Assembly (NCBI RefSeq): GCF_003268005.1
Contig: NZ_CP014213.1
Location: 2,749,501 to 2,813,500 of the forward strand
Source of the DNA: Methanosphaera sp. BMS
GTDB lineage: Archaea; Methanobacteriota; Methanobacteria; Methanobacteriales; Methanobacteriaceae
Length of the DNA stretch: 64,000 nt
Direction of reading: 5' to 3'
The notes beneath the pieces were generated by a model. It worked only from the letters and a program-made list of their open reading frames with translations, had not been told where the DNA came from and searched no databases. Positions 9,676 through 19,729 of this stretch are shown piece by piece; the stretch's first letter is position 1, and every line of letters starts with the position of its first letter. Both the position numbers and the translations under genes were made by a program.

Positions 9676-10929
9676 TTATGTACCTATATCCCAGCTGTTC
9701 ATGTAGTCTTTTTGTTCTGTGGTCAATTCATCTATTTCTATGTTCATGGCTTCCAGTTTGAGTCTTGCCACTTCAGTGTCTACTTCATCTCTTGTTTTAT
9801 ATACGCCCGGGGCCATGTCCTCTTCGAGGATGCGTTTTGCTGATAGTGCCTGCATTGCAAAGCTCAAGTCCATTATCTCTGCTGGATGTCCTTGACCATG
9901 TTCACCAGCTAAGTTTACAAGTCTTCCACCAGCCAGGAGGTATACGTTTCTTCCATCCTTTAGGGTGTAGCATTCAATGTCCGGTTTTATTGTTTCTTTT
10001 GATTCGGTTATTTTAAGTAGGTCTTCCTCATTGATTTCCACGTTGAAATGACCTGCATTTGCAAGCATACATCCATCTTTAATATATTCGAAGTCATCAC
10101 CGGATATGATGTCTCTATTACCTGTTGCAGTCACGACAATGTCTGCTTCCTGCAGTGCCTGTTTGATGGTCATTACACGGTATCCATCCATTCTGGCTTC
10201 AAGTGCTCTTATAGGGTCTACTTCTGTGACGATTACGTTTGCTCCAAGTCCGTCTGCTCTCATGGCAATTCCTCGTCCACACCAACCATATCCACATACC
10301 ACTACACACTGGCCTGCTATTACGGAGTTTGTCGTTCCCATTATTGAATCGAATGTTGATTGACCCGTACCATATCTGTTGTCAAAGAGGTATTTCATAT
10401 ATGAATCGTTTACTGCCATAACTGGTATCTTAAGTGCATGGTCCTGGTGCATTGCTTTAAGTCTGTGGATACCTGTTGTTGTTTCTTCACATCCGCCCAG
10501 TAGGTTTTCAAGAAGTTCCGGTCTTTCCTTATGTATTAAAAATATTAGGTCTGCTCCGTCATCGATTACAATGTCCGGTTCATAGTCCAGTACCTTGTTC
10601 AGGTGTTCATAGTATTCTTCATTGGTTTGTCCGGTCCATCCGTACATGTTCAGGCCTAGTTTTGCTCCTGCTGCTGTTGCATCATCCTGTGTTGAGAGGG
10701 GGTTACATCCTGTCATCACCACTTCAGCTCCACCTGCCTGAAGTGTTAATCCGAGGTTTATTGTTTTGGGTTCAAGGTGTAGACATGAACCAATGGTAAT
10801 GCCCTTGAATGGTTTTGTTTTTTCGAATTCCTTTTTGATACTTTCAAGTACGGGCATGTGTCTTTGTACCCATTTAATCTTTTTTTCACCTTCCGGTGCT
10901 AAGTTAATATCTTTAATATCATATGCCAT
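9676..10929 (-). CDS. ahcY: Adenosylhomocysteinase / S-inosylhomocysteine hydrolase
   Basis: The 417-residue protein is a NAD-dependent S-adenosyl-L-homocysteine hydrolase that clears the product of SAM-dependent methylation. Visible are [12 protein letters not shown] near residue 45, IDDGADLIF near residue 120, the NAD-binding [12 protein letters not shown] near residue 208, [17 protein letters not shown], and the C-terminal [17 protein letters not shown]. In Methanocaldococcus the homologous enzyme was shown to prefer S-inosyl-homocysteine after deamination; whether that applies here cannot be read from sequence. ATG 10929 follows a GGAAG-like ribosome site. The gene lies alone, with IS sequence 25 bases beyond its stop. 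Confidence 0.93.
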   Translation of the reverse strand: MAYDIKDINLAPEGEKKIKWVQRHMPVLESIKKEFEKTKPFKGITIGSCLHLEPKTINLGLTLQAGGAEVVMTGCNPLSTQDDATAAGAKLGLNMYGWTGQTNEEYYEHLNKVLDYEPDIVIDDGADLIFLIHKERPELLENLLGGCEETTTGIHRLKAMHQDHALKIPVMAVNDSYMKYLFDNRYGTGQSTFDSIMGTTNSVIAGQCVVVCGYGWCGRGIAMRADGLGANVIVTEVDPIRALEARMDGYRVMTIKQALQEADIVVTATGNRDIISGDDFEYIKDGCMLANAGHFNVEINEEDLLKITESKETIKPDIECYTLKDGRNVYLLAGGRLVNLAGEHGQGHPAEIMDLSFAMQALSAKRILEEDMAPGVYKTRDEVDTEVARLKLEAMNIEIDELTTEQKDYMNSWDIGT

Positions 10930-11053
10930 GTTTTTATCTTCCTTTTAGTTTTTTATCTATTTAAGTTATATGTCATTTCTATTTATTAAATTTTAATAAG
11001 TTAAATCTATTAATGGGATTTTTTTTAATTTGTATTGTCTTTATTAATAAAAA

Positions 11054-11113
11054 TCAATGCTGTCAAGTTAAGATTTTTACTTATTTTTATACCTTAGTTT
11101 ACTTATTCTAACC
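11054..11113 (+). repeat. Solo IS end, 60 bp, copy 1
   Basis: These 60 bases match 13987-14046 at 56 positions in the same orientation, starting TCAATGCTGTCAAGTTAAG and ending ACTTATTCTAACC. The second copy lies at the 3' side of a broken transposase, so both are probably ends of one IS type. The stretch 10930-11431 contains nothing else recognisable. Confidence 0.6.
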
Positions 11114-11431
11114 ATTATTTACTTTAATTTTGCTTAATCCCATAGTTTATTTAATCATATTGAATATTATAAGTGTTTATTTTTATTTGAGCTTATTTTA
11201 AGAATAAATTATAGTTTAATTTATATATTACTTATTATATATTATTATTTAGATAATTAACATTGTATTTATTTTTGTTTTTTGTTATTATTTTGTGTGG
11301 ATTTGAGTAATAGTATTTTAGTGGTAATTATGTTTTTATGTAATTATTTGTTGGAAAAATTGGGAAATTTTAATAATTATGTTTGTGATTTAATATATTT
11401 TAGATGAGATAAATATGTTCGTAATCGTAAA

Positions 11432-11855
11432 TTGCTTCAGGAGTGTATTATGAAGTATGTTACCTGGAATCGTGGGCGTACTACTGCATTGGAGGCTTTG
11501 TATTTTATTGGAGAATTTTGCGGTGACATTGATATGGATGTGTCTAAAAGGTTATTTCTCAAAAGAAGAATGATTATTGATCTGCAGGTTTATATTGATA
11601 TGAATGGAGTTTATGGTTATAAATGAGTTAATGTTAAAAATTATGCAATTAAACTCATATTTGTAATAAGACTTAAAAAAGACACATTCATAAATCAAAG
11701 GTATAAACAAATAATGATGATGAAATAATTGAAGTACCACTCCATAAATCATTCATAAAAACAATAAATGATGAATAATTAAGAATATTTGCATCAAAAC
11801 AAGAAAAACCCAAATTAAGAATAATTAATATTCAATTACCAACCGGAGATAATTT
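11432..11855 (+). pseudogene. Unrecognised small ORF and following coding relic
   Basis: A 64-codon frame (11432-11626; more likely start ATG 11450, MKYVTWNRG) is followed by broken coding-like sequence. Around 11720-11855 one frame reads DDEIIEVPLHKSFIKTINDE, then after a stop LRIFASKQEKPKLRIINIQL. The amino-acid composition looks protein-like, but I do not recognise the family. It may be a decayed gene between an IS end and the adhesin gene. Confidence 0.25.
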
Positions 11856-11935
11856 TTCATAAATTATATATCTAATGCAGTATATAATATTATTGTTATT
11901 AAGCATGAATTCAATTACATATAGAAGATGGTGAT

Positions 11936-13720
11936 ATGAAAAAGATTAGAAAGATTTTTATTGTATTATTGTTTTTATCATTATTTCTATTAGCTTCAAG
12001 TGTCAGTGCTAATAGTACAAATATTGAGGATAATAGTGATTTGAAAGAGGATTGCTGTAGTCAGGTAAGTGAAGAGGGTGATTTATCAGGAAATCCTGCC
12101 AGTGAATGTTATGAAAAATCATTGGATGATAATCAAACTGTTACGTCAGATAAAATAATCAAAGAGGATAATAAGTCTAGTGTTAAATCGACTGATAATG
12201 ATTTTGGTTTAAATGATTCTGGAAAACAGTTGGTTAAGAATCATTTAGCTGATAATTCGAAAAAACAAGGGATTAACTTGGATTCATTAAATGCATGGCT
12301 TCAAAAGATTAATTCAACTATTGAAAGAAAAATATTTGATGATATAATGCCTATGTCAGTTGACTTGGATCCAAGTCATGATATAATTATTTCAGTAGGT
12401 TATGCAGAGGGGAGTATGGTTATTGATTATCCACGAAATACCATGATTGGTGAAGATTTAGATTTAAGAGTGAATTTTTATCCGCATAACAATTTCACGG
12501 ATGGTTATGTTATATTTAAGATAAATGACGTTACATTAAAGGATAATAAAAAATTTTCAGGCTCTTCTAATCCGTTGAAAGTTCCAATAGTTAATAATAC
12601 TGCCATGACTACCATTAGAATTGATAATTCATTAAAAAATGCACATACATTAACAGCCATATACCAGGGTACATCCAATATCACAACAAAAAGGATGTCA
12701 ATACCGATACGTATAAGACCCAGAAGTGCATCAATTAATGTTACAACCAGCAAAAAAATGGTTAAACAGGGTGAACGAATAACATTAACAGCAAATATAC
12801 ATGATAATAAAAGTGATAAATTACTTTCATCCACTGATGAATATGTTTTCTTCAAAGTTAACGGCTTGACTTTGAAAGATTCCCACAATGAAACATTAAA
12901 AATAAAGGTAATAAATGGAATAGCCACTACCAATTATACAATACCTCTTGGTTTAGCTGGTATCACAGATAGTAAAACATTTACTGTTAAAAATCATACA
13001 ATAACAGCTTGTTATGTTAATAAAAACTATAATATGGCAAAAAACAATAACATTTTCCAAGTCACAAGATCCACCATATCAATCGATATAACCAATGTCA
13101 CTATCAATTCAAAATGTAGGTTAAGTCTTAATGCTACCATCAGGGATTATCTTGGAAATAATGTATTAGGCCCCAATAAGTTTATCATAAAAATTAATGG
13201 AATAAGCATTAAAAATGGAAGTAATCCAATCTATTATTACTCTGAAAATGGAGTGCTGAATATCAACAATATCCAAATTCCACACTTAAAAAACTACTCT
13301 TCAGTTGAACTTGTAACACAGGATCGTCTAGCCTACTTTAGTCAAAGAAACATCACTACAAAGATAAACATAAACAATGAAAGTAATAATGTGAAAGTAA
13401 TAATAAACAACAAGACATATAACATTCAAGTGGAAAATACCCCAACCGGTAGTGAATTTTTAAAATTACTGCCACAAACATTCAGGATGAAGGAACTTAA
13501 CGCTAATGAAAAATATGTCTATATCAATACATCATTAACAGCCAACCCCCTTAGTCCTGGAAAAATAAACAGGGGAGATGTCATGTTATATCAATCTGAC
13601 TGCATTGTATTATTTTATAAGACATTTGACACTTCATATTCATATACGCCTATCGGACACATTGAAAACTTAGATAACCTGGATAGCAGTGATATGAACA
13701 TAACATTTGACAGATACTAA
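11936..13720 (+). CDS. Secreted adhesin-like protein with a C-terminal cyclophilin-like domain
   Basis: The 594-residue protein starts with a clear signal peptide (MKKIRKIFIVLLFLSLFLLA, cleavage likely after SVSA near residue 25), then a polar acidic linker to about residue 150. Two or three Ig-like repeats follow (for example NFTDGYVIFKINDVTLKDN near 186 and STDEYVFFKVNGLTLKDS near 300), as in adhesin-like proteins of gut methanogens. The last 110 residues differ: KVIINNKTYNIQVENTPTG, MLYQSDCIVLFYKTF and YSYTPIGHIENLDNL match the bacterial and archaeal cyclophilin-like fold family (PF18050 type). No C-terminal anchor is visible, so it may be released or held by pseudomurein binding. A GGTGAT ribosome site precedes ATG 11936. 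Confidence 0.75.
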   Translation: MKKIRKIFIVLLFLSLFLLASSVSANSTNIEDNSDLKEDCCSQVSEEGDLSGNPASECYEKSLDDNQTVTSDKIIKEDNKSSVKSTDNDFGLNDSGKQLVKNHLADNSKKQGINLDSLNAWLQKINSTIERKIFDDIMPMSVDLDPSHDIIISVGYAEGSMVIDYPRNTMIGEDLDLRVNFYPHNNFTDGYVIFKINDVTLKDNKKFSGSSNPLKVPIVNNTAMTTIRIDNSLKNAHTLTAIYQGTSNITTKRMSIPIRIRPRSASINVTTSKKMVKQGERITLTANIHDNKSDKLLSSTDEYVFFKVNGLTLKDSHNETLKIKVINGIATTNYTIPLGLAGITDSKTFTVKNHTITACYVNKNYNMAKNNNIFQVTRSTISIDITNVTINSKCRLSLNATIRDYLGNNVLGPNKFIIKINGISIKNGSNPIYYYSENGVLNINNIQIPHLKNYSSVELVTQDRLAYFSQRNITTKININNESNNVKVIINNKTYNIQVENTPTGSEFLKLLPQTFRMKELNANEKYVYINTSLTANPLSPGKINRGDVMLYQSDCIVLFYKTFDTSYSYTPIGHIENLDNLDSSDMNITFDRY

Positions 13721-13930
13721 GACTATAATAAAAATCATTTTCTTATCCCCCTTCAACTATTTTTTCAAAATAAAATATTTCACAGAAAGATGTAATATTA
13801 TCAATATTTTATTCAAAATGATACTTGTTGGTGTTGAATCATGGGTTGGTTTGATATGAAAAGAGAGTTTGTTTTTAAACTTAATTAGAAAATATTGCAT
13901 AGTTTAATCTTATTTTGTTATTTTAAAAAG

Positions 13931-13968
13931 AGAGTGTGCGACAATTATTTTGCTATGCGAATTGTATA
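13931..13968 (+). repeat. Solo IS right end, inverted relative to 7321-7357
   Basis: GAGTGTGCGACAATTATT followed by TTGCTATGCGAATTG is nearly identical to the reverse complement of 7324-7356. Both carry the terminal repeat of the IS1182-type group. No transposase of that group lies next to it; the remainder of 13721-13986 shows no gene. Confidence 0.55.
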
Positions 13969-13986
13969 TAATTTAACTATGTATTC

Positions 13987-14046
13987 TCAATGCTGTCAAG
14001 TTAAGATTTTTATTTATTTTAATTCCTTATTTTACTTATTCTAACC
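13987..14046 (+). repeat. IS end, 60 bp, copy 2
   Basis: Same-orientation copy of 11054-11113 with four differences. It lies just beyond the 3' end of the minus-strand transposase and probably is that element's right terminus. Confidence 0.55.
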
Positions 14047-14082
14047 TTTTATTGTGACTGTTGAATGTTGGGTTGGTTTTGT

Positions 14083-14996
14083 TTAGTTGTATACTGTGTT
14101 CATGTTGATTGGTGTGTTTTGTTTTAGTACTATTCTGTGGGTCCATCTTATTTGTTGTTCTCTTGTTCTTCGTTTTAATCCTTTGAGTGTTCTGAATATT
14201 CTTTTTTGACTTCGTGGTAGTGTTGTTCTGTAGTAGTTTTCTATTGTGTTGTTTGTTGCTGGTATTTCGGTATCCATTAAGTGATTTAGGATTTACATCT
14301 AAGTCTGGTTTGATGTTGTCTAGGAATTTTGCTATTATGGGGTTTAAGTAGTTTTTTTTGATTGTATAATGTGTTGTATCTGCGTTGGGCTTGTTTTATT
14401 GTTTTTGAATCCCATATTTTTTGTATTCTTTCTTGATTATAGTTTATTTCTTTTAGTTCTTTTGTTTTTTCTTTGATTTCTTTGTGGTGCTTTTTAATAT
14501 CTTGTTCTAGTTTTTTTATTTGATTGTGTTGTCTTCTTGTTTTTTTATCACTTTGGGGTATGGGTCCGATGTATTTCTTTTTGTTGTTTTGTATTTCTTT
14601 TATTTTTTCTGTTTTGTCTTCGATTTTTTGGTTTAATGTTTTTATTCTTCGTTCTATTTTGTTTTTGTGTTTTTGTAGTGGTGTCATGAGGTTTTGCATT
14701 ATGTGGAAGAAGCATCTGTGTTGTATTGCTCCAACTGCTTCTATTATTGTTTTATATCCTTTTCTACCATCAGTTATTATAACCTTTAATGGTAATTTTT
14801 CTAAATGTTCTTTAAAGAAGTTTTCTAGTGTTTGATCATCGAATGCTTCTTTACTTATTAATTCATCAGCAATTATGAGTTTATTTTTATAATCAATGAT
14901 GGTTAATCGTAGATATAAGTTTTTATTGATGAAAACGTATTGTTCGTCATAACAGTATATTCCTGATGGTGTTATGTTCATATCTTCGATTTTTTC
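14083..14996 (-). pseudogene. DDE transposase, N-terminally truncated and frameshifted
   Basis: The minus strand encodes a transposase core: GIYCYDEQYVFINKNLYLRL, then KVIITDGRKGYKTIIEAVG with a catalytic-type Asp, QHRCFFHIMQNLM, and a long charged coiled-coil. Near 14350, in a run of eight A on the coding strand, the frame shifts (continuing as NYLNPIIAKFLDNIKPDLD). Near 14275 it shifts again into MDTEIPATNNTIENYYRTTL, which carries the expected last catalytic Glu. The helix-turn-helix N-terminus is missing upstream of about 14996. The pattern (TNN-E-FFR-like end) resembles ISNCY-type transposases of methanogens, but the family call is tentative. Confidence 0.65.
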
Positions 14997-15083
14997 AACG
15001 CCTCTTTATTGTTTTGTATTTAATGTATTCAAATGATGTTAACTAAGTTAATTTGAAGTTAAATTTTTATTAAAAAAAGAAAT

Positions 15084-15107
15084 AAAATAGAAGACGTCTT
15101 CTATTTT
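15084..15107. other. Perfect 24-bp palindrome
   Basis: Half-site AAAATAGAAGAC is followed at once by its exact reverse complement. It lies between the truncated transposase and the 3' end of cdc48, about 290 bases from the latter. It could be an operator, a hairpin terminator or an IS relic; nothing else is visible in 14997-15399. Confidence 0.5.
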
Positions 15108-15399
15108 TATTTTATGGTGTACATTATATGTTTAGGGTATAATGTGATTTAATTTTGGTGTTTAAATAGTTATATGTGTCGTTTTGGATGTGAATAAAAT
15201 GTTTATTTATTTTTTGGAGGCTTTAAACATTTACACATATGGCTTTTTTATGGTATTTCTATTTTTTAGGAGTTTTTAATAACTTTTGATATATTTTTTG
15301 GAGTTTTTCCCATGTATTTTAATTGGAGTTTTGGAGTTTTTTAATATTTTATTTTAAGGGGTGATTTTATGCTTTAAAAGTGGGTGGAATGTATCATAT

Positions 15400-17586
15400 T
15401 TAACTATATGATACTAGTTCCTGATCTTTTTTGGGTTTTACTTTTTCCATTGCTTTGTTGAATTCGGACATGTATACTTCTTCTGCGTCCATGTCTTCTC
15501 TTAAGGTTAGCATTACAGCTTCACGGCATACCGCTTCGATGTCTGCTCCAACGTATCCTTCTGTTTTTTTAGCTAATTGTTCGATGTCCACATCGCTTGC
15601 CAGTGGGATGTCTTTGGTGTGTACTTTGAATATTGCTATTCTGGATTCTAAGTCTGGAAGTCCCACTTCGACGTGTCTGTCAAATCTTCCAGGTCTTAGG
15701 AGTGCCGGGTCGATTATGTCTACACGGTTTGTTGCTGCTATTACTGATATGTCATGTAGCTCTTCCATACCGTCCATTTCTGTTAAGAGTTGGTTTACCA
15801 CTCTTTGTGTTACTCCACTGTCACTGTTGAGTCCTCTGGTGGATGCGATTGAGTCGATTTCATCGAAGAATATTACTGTTGGGGCGGTTTGTCTTGCTTT
15901 TCTGAAGACTTCTCTTATTCCTTTTTCGGAGTCTCCTACCCATTTGGATAGTAGTTCCGGTCCTTTTACGGAGATGAAGTTTGCATCACTTTCGTTTGCC
16001 ACTGCTTTTGCAAGTAATGTTTTACCTGTACCCGGACTACCTGTAAGTATCACTCCTTTTGGTGGGCTGATACCGAATTTTTTGAATTTTTCAGGATTTT
16101 TAAGTGGCCATTCTACTGCTTCCTTGAGTTCCTGTTTTGCTGATTCGAGTCCGCCTACATCTTCCCATGTTACATCTGGTATTTGTACCAGTACTTCTCT
16201 TAGTGCTGATGGCTGGATTTCTTTTAGTGCATCTTTGAAGTCACTTTTGTGCAGTACCATTTTTTCGAGTACTTCCTGTGGTACTTCTTTGTCTGTCTGT
16301 ACTTCAGGCAGTATTCTTCTTAGTACTCTCATTGCGGCTTCTTTACATAATGCTTCAAGGTCTGCTCCTACAAATCCGTGGGTTACTTCGGTTAGTTCGT
16401 CAAGGTTCACATCTTCATCAAGTGGCATGCGTCTGGTGTGTACTTCGAGGATCTCTTTTCTTTCATCTTTGTCCGGTACTCCGATTTCTATTTCTCTGTC
16501 GAATCTTCCAGGTCTTCTTAGTGCTTCATCGATTGCATCTGGTCTGTTGGTTGCACCGATAACTACCACTTCACCTCTGCTTTTTAGTCCATCCATTAAT
16601 GTTAAAAGTTGTGCTACTGTTCTTCTTTCAACATCGCCTGTTACTTCTGCTCTTTTTGGTGCTATTGCATCTAGTTCATCAATGAATATGATTGATGGGC
16701 TGTTTTCTTCTGCTTCTTCGAATAATTCACGTAGTTGTTCTTCTGAACCTCCGACGTATTTGCTCATTATTTCAGGTCCGTTTATTACTATGAAATGTGC
16801 ATTGGTTTCATTTGCCACTGCTTTTGCAAGTAATGTTTTACCTGTTCCTGGTGGTCCGTGTAGTAGTACTCCTTTTGGTGCGGATATTCCTAGTTGTTTG
16901 AATAGTTCTGGTCTTTTCAGTGGAATTTCAACCATTTCTCTGATTTTTTTGACTTCGTTTTCTAATCCACCGATGTCTTCGTATGATACGTCTATTAGGT
17001 TTTCTGCTCCTTCGAATTTGCTTGGATCTACTGGTTTGGTTTCCATTTCTATCTGTGTGGAGTCTGTGATTTTTACAGGACCTAATGGTTTTGTGTTAAC
17101 TACGGCTAATTTTATTTCTCCAATGGATGCCATGTTGGACATCATTTGGTTGATAATTTCATCAAACATCATATTTGGTTTTGGTTGTGGTTTTCTTATG
17201 CCGGTTACTATGATGTCTCCTTTGTTTACGATTCTGTTTAGGAATACTCCGTTAAGGTTTCCCTGTATTGCAATTTCCTGGTCTACTGGTGCAAGTTTTA
17301 CTTTTTTGGCTTCTTTGATTTGTGCTGGTCTTATTGTTACTTCTTCACCTATGCTTGTTCCCGCATTTCGTCTGATGTAGCTGTCTATTCTTAGTATTCC
17401 TAGACTTATGTCTGATTTGGATTCCATTACACTTGCTGTTGTGATTTTGTTTCCTTCTATTTCTATAACATCTCCATCTTTAAGGTTTAGTTCTTCCATG
17501 CATTTTGGGTCTAGCCTTGCTACAGAACGACCTATGTCTGATTGTGAAAATGCTTCTGCTACTTTTAATTTTAATTCATTTTCCAT
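15400..17586 (-). CDS. CDC48/VAT-type AAA+ ATPase
   Basis: The 728-residue protein is an archaeal p97 homologue, a hexameric unfoldase that feeds substrates to the proteasome and remodels complexes. It has the N-terminal double-psi-barrel part ([19 protein letters not shown]), then two AAA modules. D1 has Walker A GPPGTGKT near residue 245 and Walker [14 protein letters not shown]2 has Walker A GSPGTGKT, with Ser for the usual Pro, and Walker [13 protein letters not shown]. Arginine-finger motifs [14 protein letters not shown] and [14 protein letters not shown] are intact. The ATG at 17586 follows AGGAGG. The gene is single, with a TATA box near 17719-17728. A long antisense frame over it is a codon-bias shadow. 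Confidence 0.95.
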   Translation of the reverse strand: MENELKLKVAEAFSQSDIGRSVARLDPKCMEELNLKDGDVIEIEGNKITTASVMESKSDISLGILRIDSYIRRNAGTSIGEEVTIRPAQIKEAKKVKLAPVDQEIAIQGNLNGVFLNRIVNKGDIIVTGIRKPQPKPNMMFDEIINQMMSNMASIGEIKLAVVNTKPLGPVKITDSTQIEMETKPVDPSKFEGAENLIDVSYEDIGGLENEVKKIREMVEIPLKRPELFKQLGISAPKGVLLHGPPGTGKTLLAKAVANETNAHFIVINGPEIMSKYVGGSEEQLRELFEEAEENSPSIIFIDELDAIAPKRAEVTGDVERRTVAQLLTLMDGLKSRGEVVVIGATNRPDAIDEALRRPGRFDREIEIGVPDKDERKEILEVHTRRMPLDEDVNLDELTEVTHGFVGADLEALCKEAAMRVLRRILPEVQTDKEVPQEVLEKMVLHKSDFKDALKEIQPSALREVLVQIPDVTWEDVGGLESAKQELKEAVEWPLKNPEKFKKFGISPPKGVILTGSPGTGKTLLAKAVANESDANFISVKGPELLSKWVGDSEKGIREVFRKARQTAPTVIFFDEIDSIASTRGLNSDSGVTQRVVNQLLTEMDGMEELHDISVIAATNRVDIIDPALLRPGRFDRHVEVGLPDLESRIAIFKVHTKDIPLASDVDIEQLAKKTEGYVGADIEAVCREAVMLTLREDMDAEEVYMSEFNKAMEKVKPKKDQELVSYS

Positions 17587-17718
17587 AGTTTTTCCTCCTT
17601 TTTAATTTTATGAATAATTATTATGAATTTGATTATTTAGCTGTTTTTTTGATAATTTATTTCAGCTAATATTTTTGATTTCTTTTATTTACTTTTTGTA
17701 ATTATAAGTTTATATCTT

Positions 17719-17728
17719 TTAGTATATA
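17719..17728 (-). promoter_or_regulatory. Probable TATA box for cdc48
   Basis: On the minus strand CTTTATATAC lies about 135 bases before the cdc48 ATG, the best TATA candidate in the 316-base gap 17587-17902. The implied leader is long, so another start site is possible. Confidence 0.3.
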
Positions 17729-17902
17729 AAGGTTACTAAAATATGAAAATTAATAAAAAAATTTATTTTCTAAAAATACGCTATGAAAAAAAGTATAAAT
17801 CTATAAATAAAAAGAAAGGACCTTAATAAATTCTAAAAAAATTAATAAAAAATATATGGATAAAAAGAAAATGAATGAATAGTTGCCGGGTAAAATTAGG
17901 CT

Positions 17903-19228
17903 TTATCTAATTTTTCCACCTATACCTCTAAGATATTTTTCAACAATGGTCTTGTCTTTTTTATTGTAGGTGGTGTAATTGAATGTTAAGCTTACCTTGC
18001 CCGCTTCAATTTGAGGTCCATGATATTCCTCAATCAACTTGACACTTACAACCTCCTCTATTTTTCCAATCAAATCAATAAGAACCTCCCTATCACAACT
18101 GTTATCCAACAGCACAGATACGTCAAAGGAGTACAGCTTTAAATTTTCCTTCTTCCATTTCTCTAATTCTTTACCAAAAAGGATAAATACGTTGGATAAG
18201 TTTAATCTGACTTCCTTATTGTTTTCTTCAATTATGACATGCCTTGCATCAACCTCTTTTACAATACCCCTATGAACATTGTGTGAGTACTGATGTTTAA
18301 GATAAACTTCCTTTCCTATCTGTTTTGTAAGATATGTCACCTCGTATGTAAGAACACTTATGGCCTTATCCGATCGTCCAAGTGCATCTTCAAATTCATT
18401 CAAATGCTTTGCCGATTGGGTCATATTGTCCACGAAGGAATCCACATCATCCTCATCAACATATTCGGCTAGCTTAATGCTTTCTTCTATAAGTGTATTA
18501 CGTGCTAATGATGTCATCTTATTTGATTTTTGTATGGAATAGTAAAGGTATGGGTTTTGTGAAACTATACGGCTAATCATGTCCAACATTAAACTATAAA
18601 CGGGACTGGCAAATTCTCTTGACTTCTTAACGCTGATATTTAGCTTGTTGATTGTTGATGCTATGCTGATGTATGAAAAGTGTGTCAAACCCTGAACAAC
18701 GCTCATGGTTTTGTCATGTTCTTCAGGACTGCTAATGACAATTTGGGTACGGTTGTCCTTGAAATAACCTATGACCTTATCGTACCAAGTGTCGCACCTG
18801 TTTTCAATCGGCGTTATAATTATTACCTGGCCTTCCAGTGATGGAATTCTTGGCCCGAACATGGGGTGACATGACAATATTTCACAGTCTGAAGGTGCAT
18901 ATTCATTCAACGCTTCTGTTACATCCATCTTCACAGAACAAATATCCACCAATAGACAACCACTAGGAGCATGTGGGGCCACTTCTTTAATGGTATTGAC
19001 CATATGTTCGATAGGTACGCTGAATACTATGATTTCGGCATCGCTTACTGCCTTGATGTTGTCCTGTTCATATCTGGCTCCTATTTCTCTTGCAACAGTC
19101 TCTCCATATTCTCTATCTCGACTAGTTATTTTAACATTGTAATTGTCTTCAATTAATTTGCAGGCAATCCATTTACCCAGTCCTTTACTTGCACCTATAA
19201 CCGTAATGTTATGATTGGCCGTTGTCAT
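17903..19228 (-). CDS. tyrA: Prephenate dehydrogenase with C-terminal regulatory region
   Basis: The 441-residue protein would oxidise and decarboxylate prephenate to 4-hydroxyphenylpyruvate for tyrosine synthesis. The N-terminus has a dinucleotide-binding ITVIGASKGLGKWIA, then IIVFSVPIEHMVNTI, LVDICSVKMDV and the substrate-region motif LSCHPMFGP with its catalytic His near residue 120. The helical dimerisation domain follows to about residue 285. The last 110 residues (SFDVSVLLDNSCDREVLIDL) resemble a ligand-binding ACT-like module. Length matches the methanogen form, which is longer than bacterial TyrA alone. It lies 55 bases from a small conserved gene on the same strand and may be co-transcribed with it. 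Confidence 0.85.
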   Translation of the reverse strand: MTTANHNITVIGASKGLGKWIACKLIEDNYNVKITSRDREYGETVAREIGARYEQDNIKAVSDAEIIVFSVPIEHMVNTIKEVAPHAPSGCLLVDICSVKMDVTEALNEYAPSDCEILSCHPMFGPRIPSLEGQVIIITPIENRCDTWYDKVIGYFKDNRTQIVISSPEEHDKTMSVVQGLTHFSYISIASTINKLNISVKKSREFASPVYSLMLDMISRIVSQNPYLYYSIQKSNKMTSLARNTLIEESIKLAEYVDEDDVDSFVDNMTQSAKHLNEFEDALGRSDKAISVLTYEVTYLTKQIGKEVYLKHQYSHNVHRGIVKEVDARHVIIEENNKEVRLNLSNVFILFGKELEKWKKENLKLYSFDVSVLLDNSCDREVLIDLIGKIEEVVSVKLIEEYHGPQIEAGKVSLTFNYTTYNKKDKTIVEKYLRGIGGKIR

Positions 19229-19282
19229 TTTCTATCCATCCTTACATTATTTTCTTTATTTATAATTTATGTTTGTCTTTTT

Positions 19283-19591
19283 TTATATTTCTATTGTAGG
19301 GAGTTCTTTCTTTGAATAATATTGGTTGACGACATTTATCAGCTCTTCAAGTTTTTCGTTTTCACATATTCTTCTTATAGAGTTTAGTTCATCAATATTT
19401 TTTAAATACACGCCTCTTCTTTTTGTAGGTTGCCCATTCAATGATGGATTTACTTCTATGAAAACAGTTTGACAGTCATTATGGGTTGGTGTCTTAACTA
19501 TGTATACTCCGTCAAGGTTTGTTCTTATCTTTTCCCATGGTGCCGCTTGTTCTACGGCTTTTACTAAGTTTTGTTTTTGTTGCTTGTTCAT
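19283..19591 (-). CDS. Small conserved protein of unknown function
   Basis: This 102-residue soluble protein has a well-formed mixture of hydrophobic and charged residues (AAPWEKIRTNLDGVYIVKTP, then GQPTKRRGVYLKNIDELNSI), no cysteines in metal-binding spacing and no membrane segment. I do not recognise its family. The ATG at 19591 follows AGGTG by about ten bases. It lies upstream of tyrA on the same strand and diverges from pelota, with 138 bases between. A cytoplasmic role connected to tyrosine synthesis is possible from position only. Confidence 0.55.
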   Translation of the reverse strand: MNKQQKQNLVKAVEQAAPWEKIRTNLDGVYIVKTPTHNDCQTVFIEVNPSLNGQPTKRRGVYLKNIDELNSIRRICENEKLEELINVVNQYYSKKELPTIEI

Positions 19592-19729
19592 AATTATTTT
19601 TTTTCACCTGTTTGATTTGTAATACATTTTATGTTTTTATTAATATAAAAGTATTACTATTTTGGTTATTGATTATTACTTAAAAATTATATGGATTGTA
19701 CGATATATATTAAGAATAGAGGATTCAAT

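Noticed and set aside
9765..10948. Several plus-strand frames of 60-107 codons across the homocysteinase gene
   Set aside because: All are antisense to a complete conserved enzyme and lack motifs or ribosome sites.
15431..17380. A 649-codon plus-strand open frame opposite cdc48
   Set aside because: It is antisense to a complete and strongly conserved AAA+ ATPase, is Ser/Thr-rich without family motifs, and has no ribosome site. It is a codon-bias shadow.
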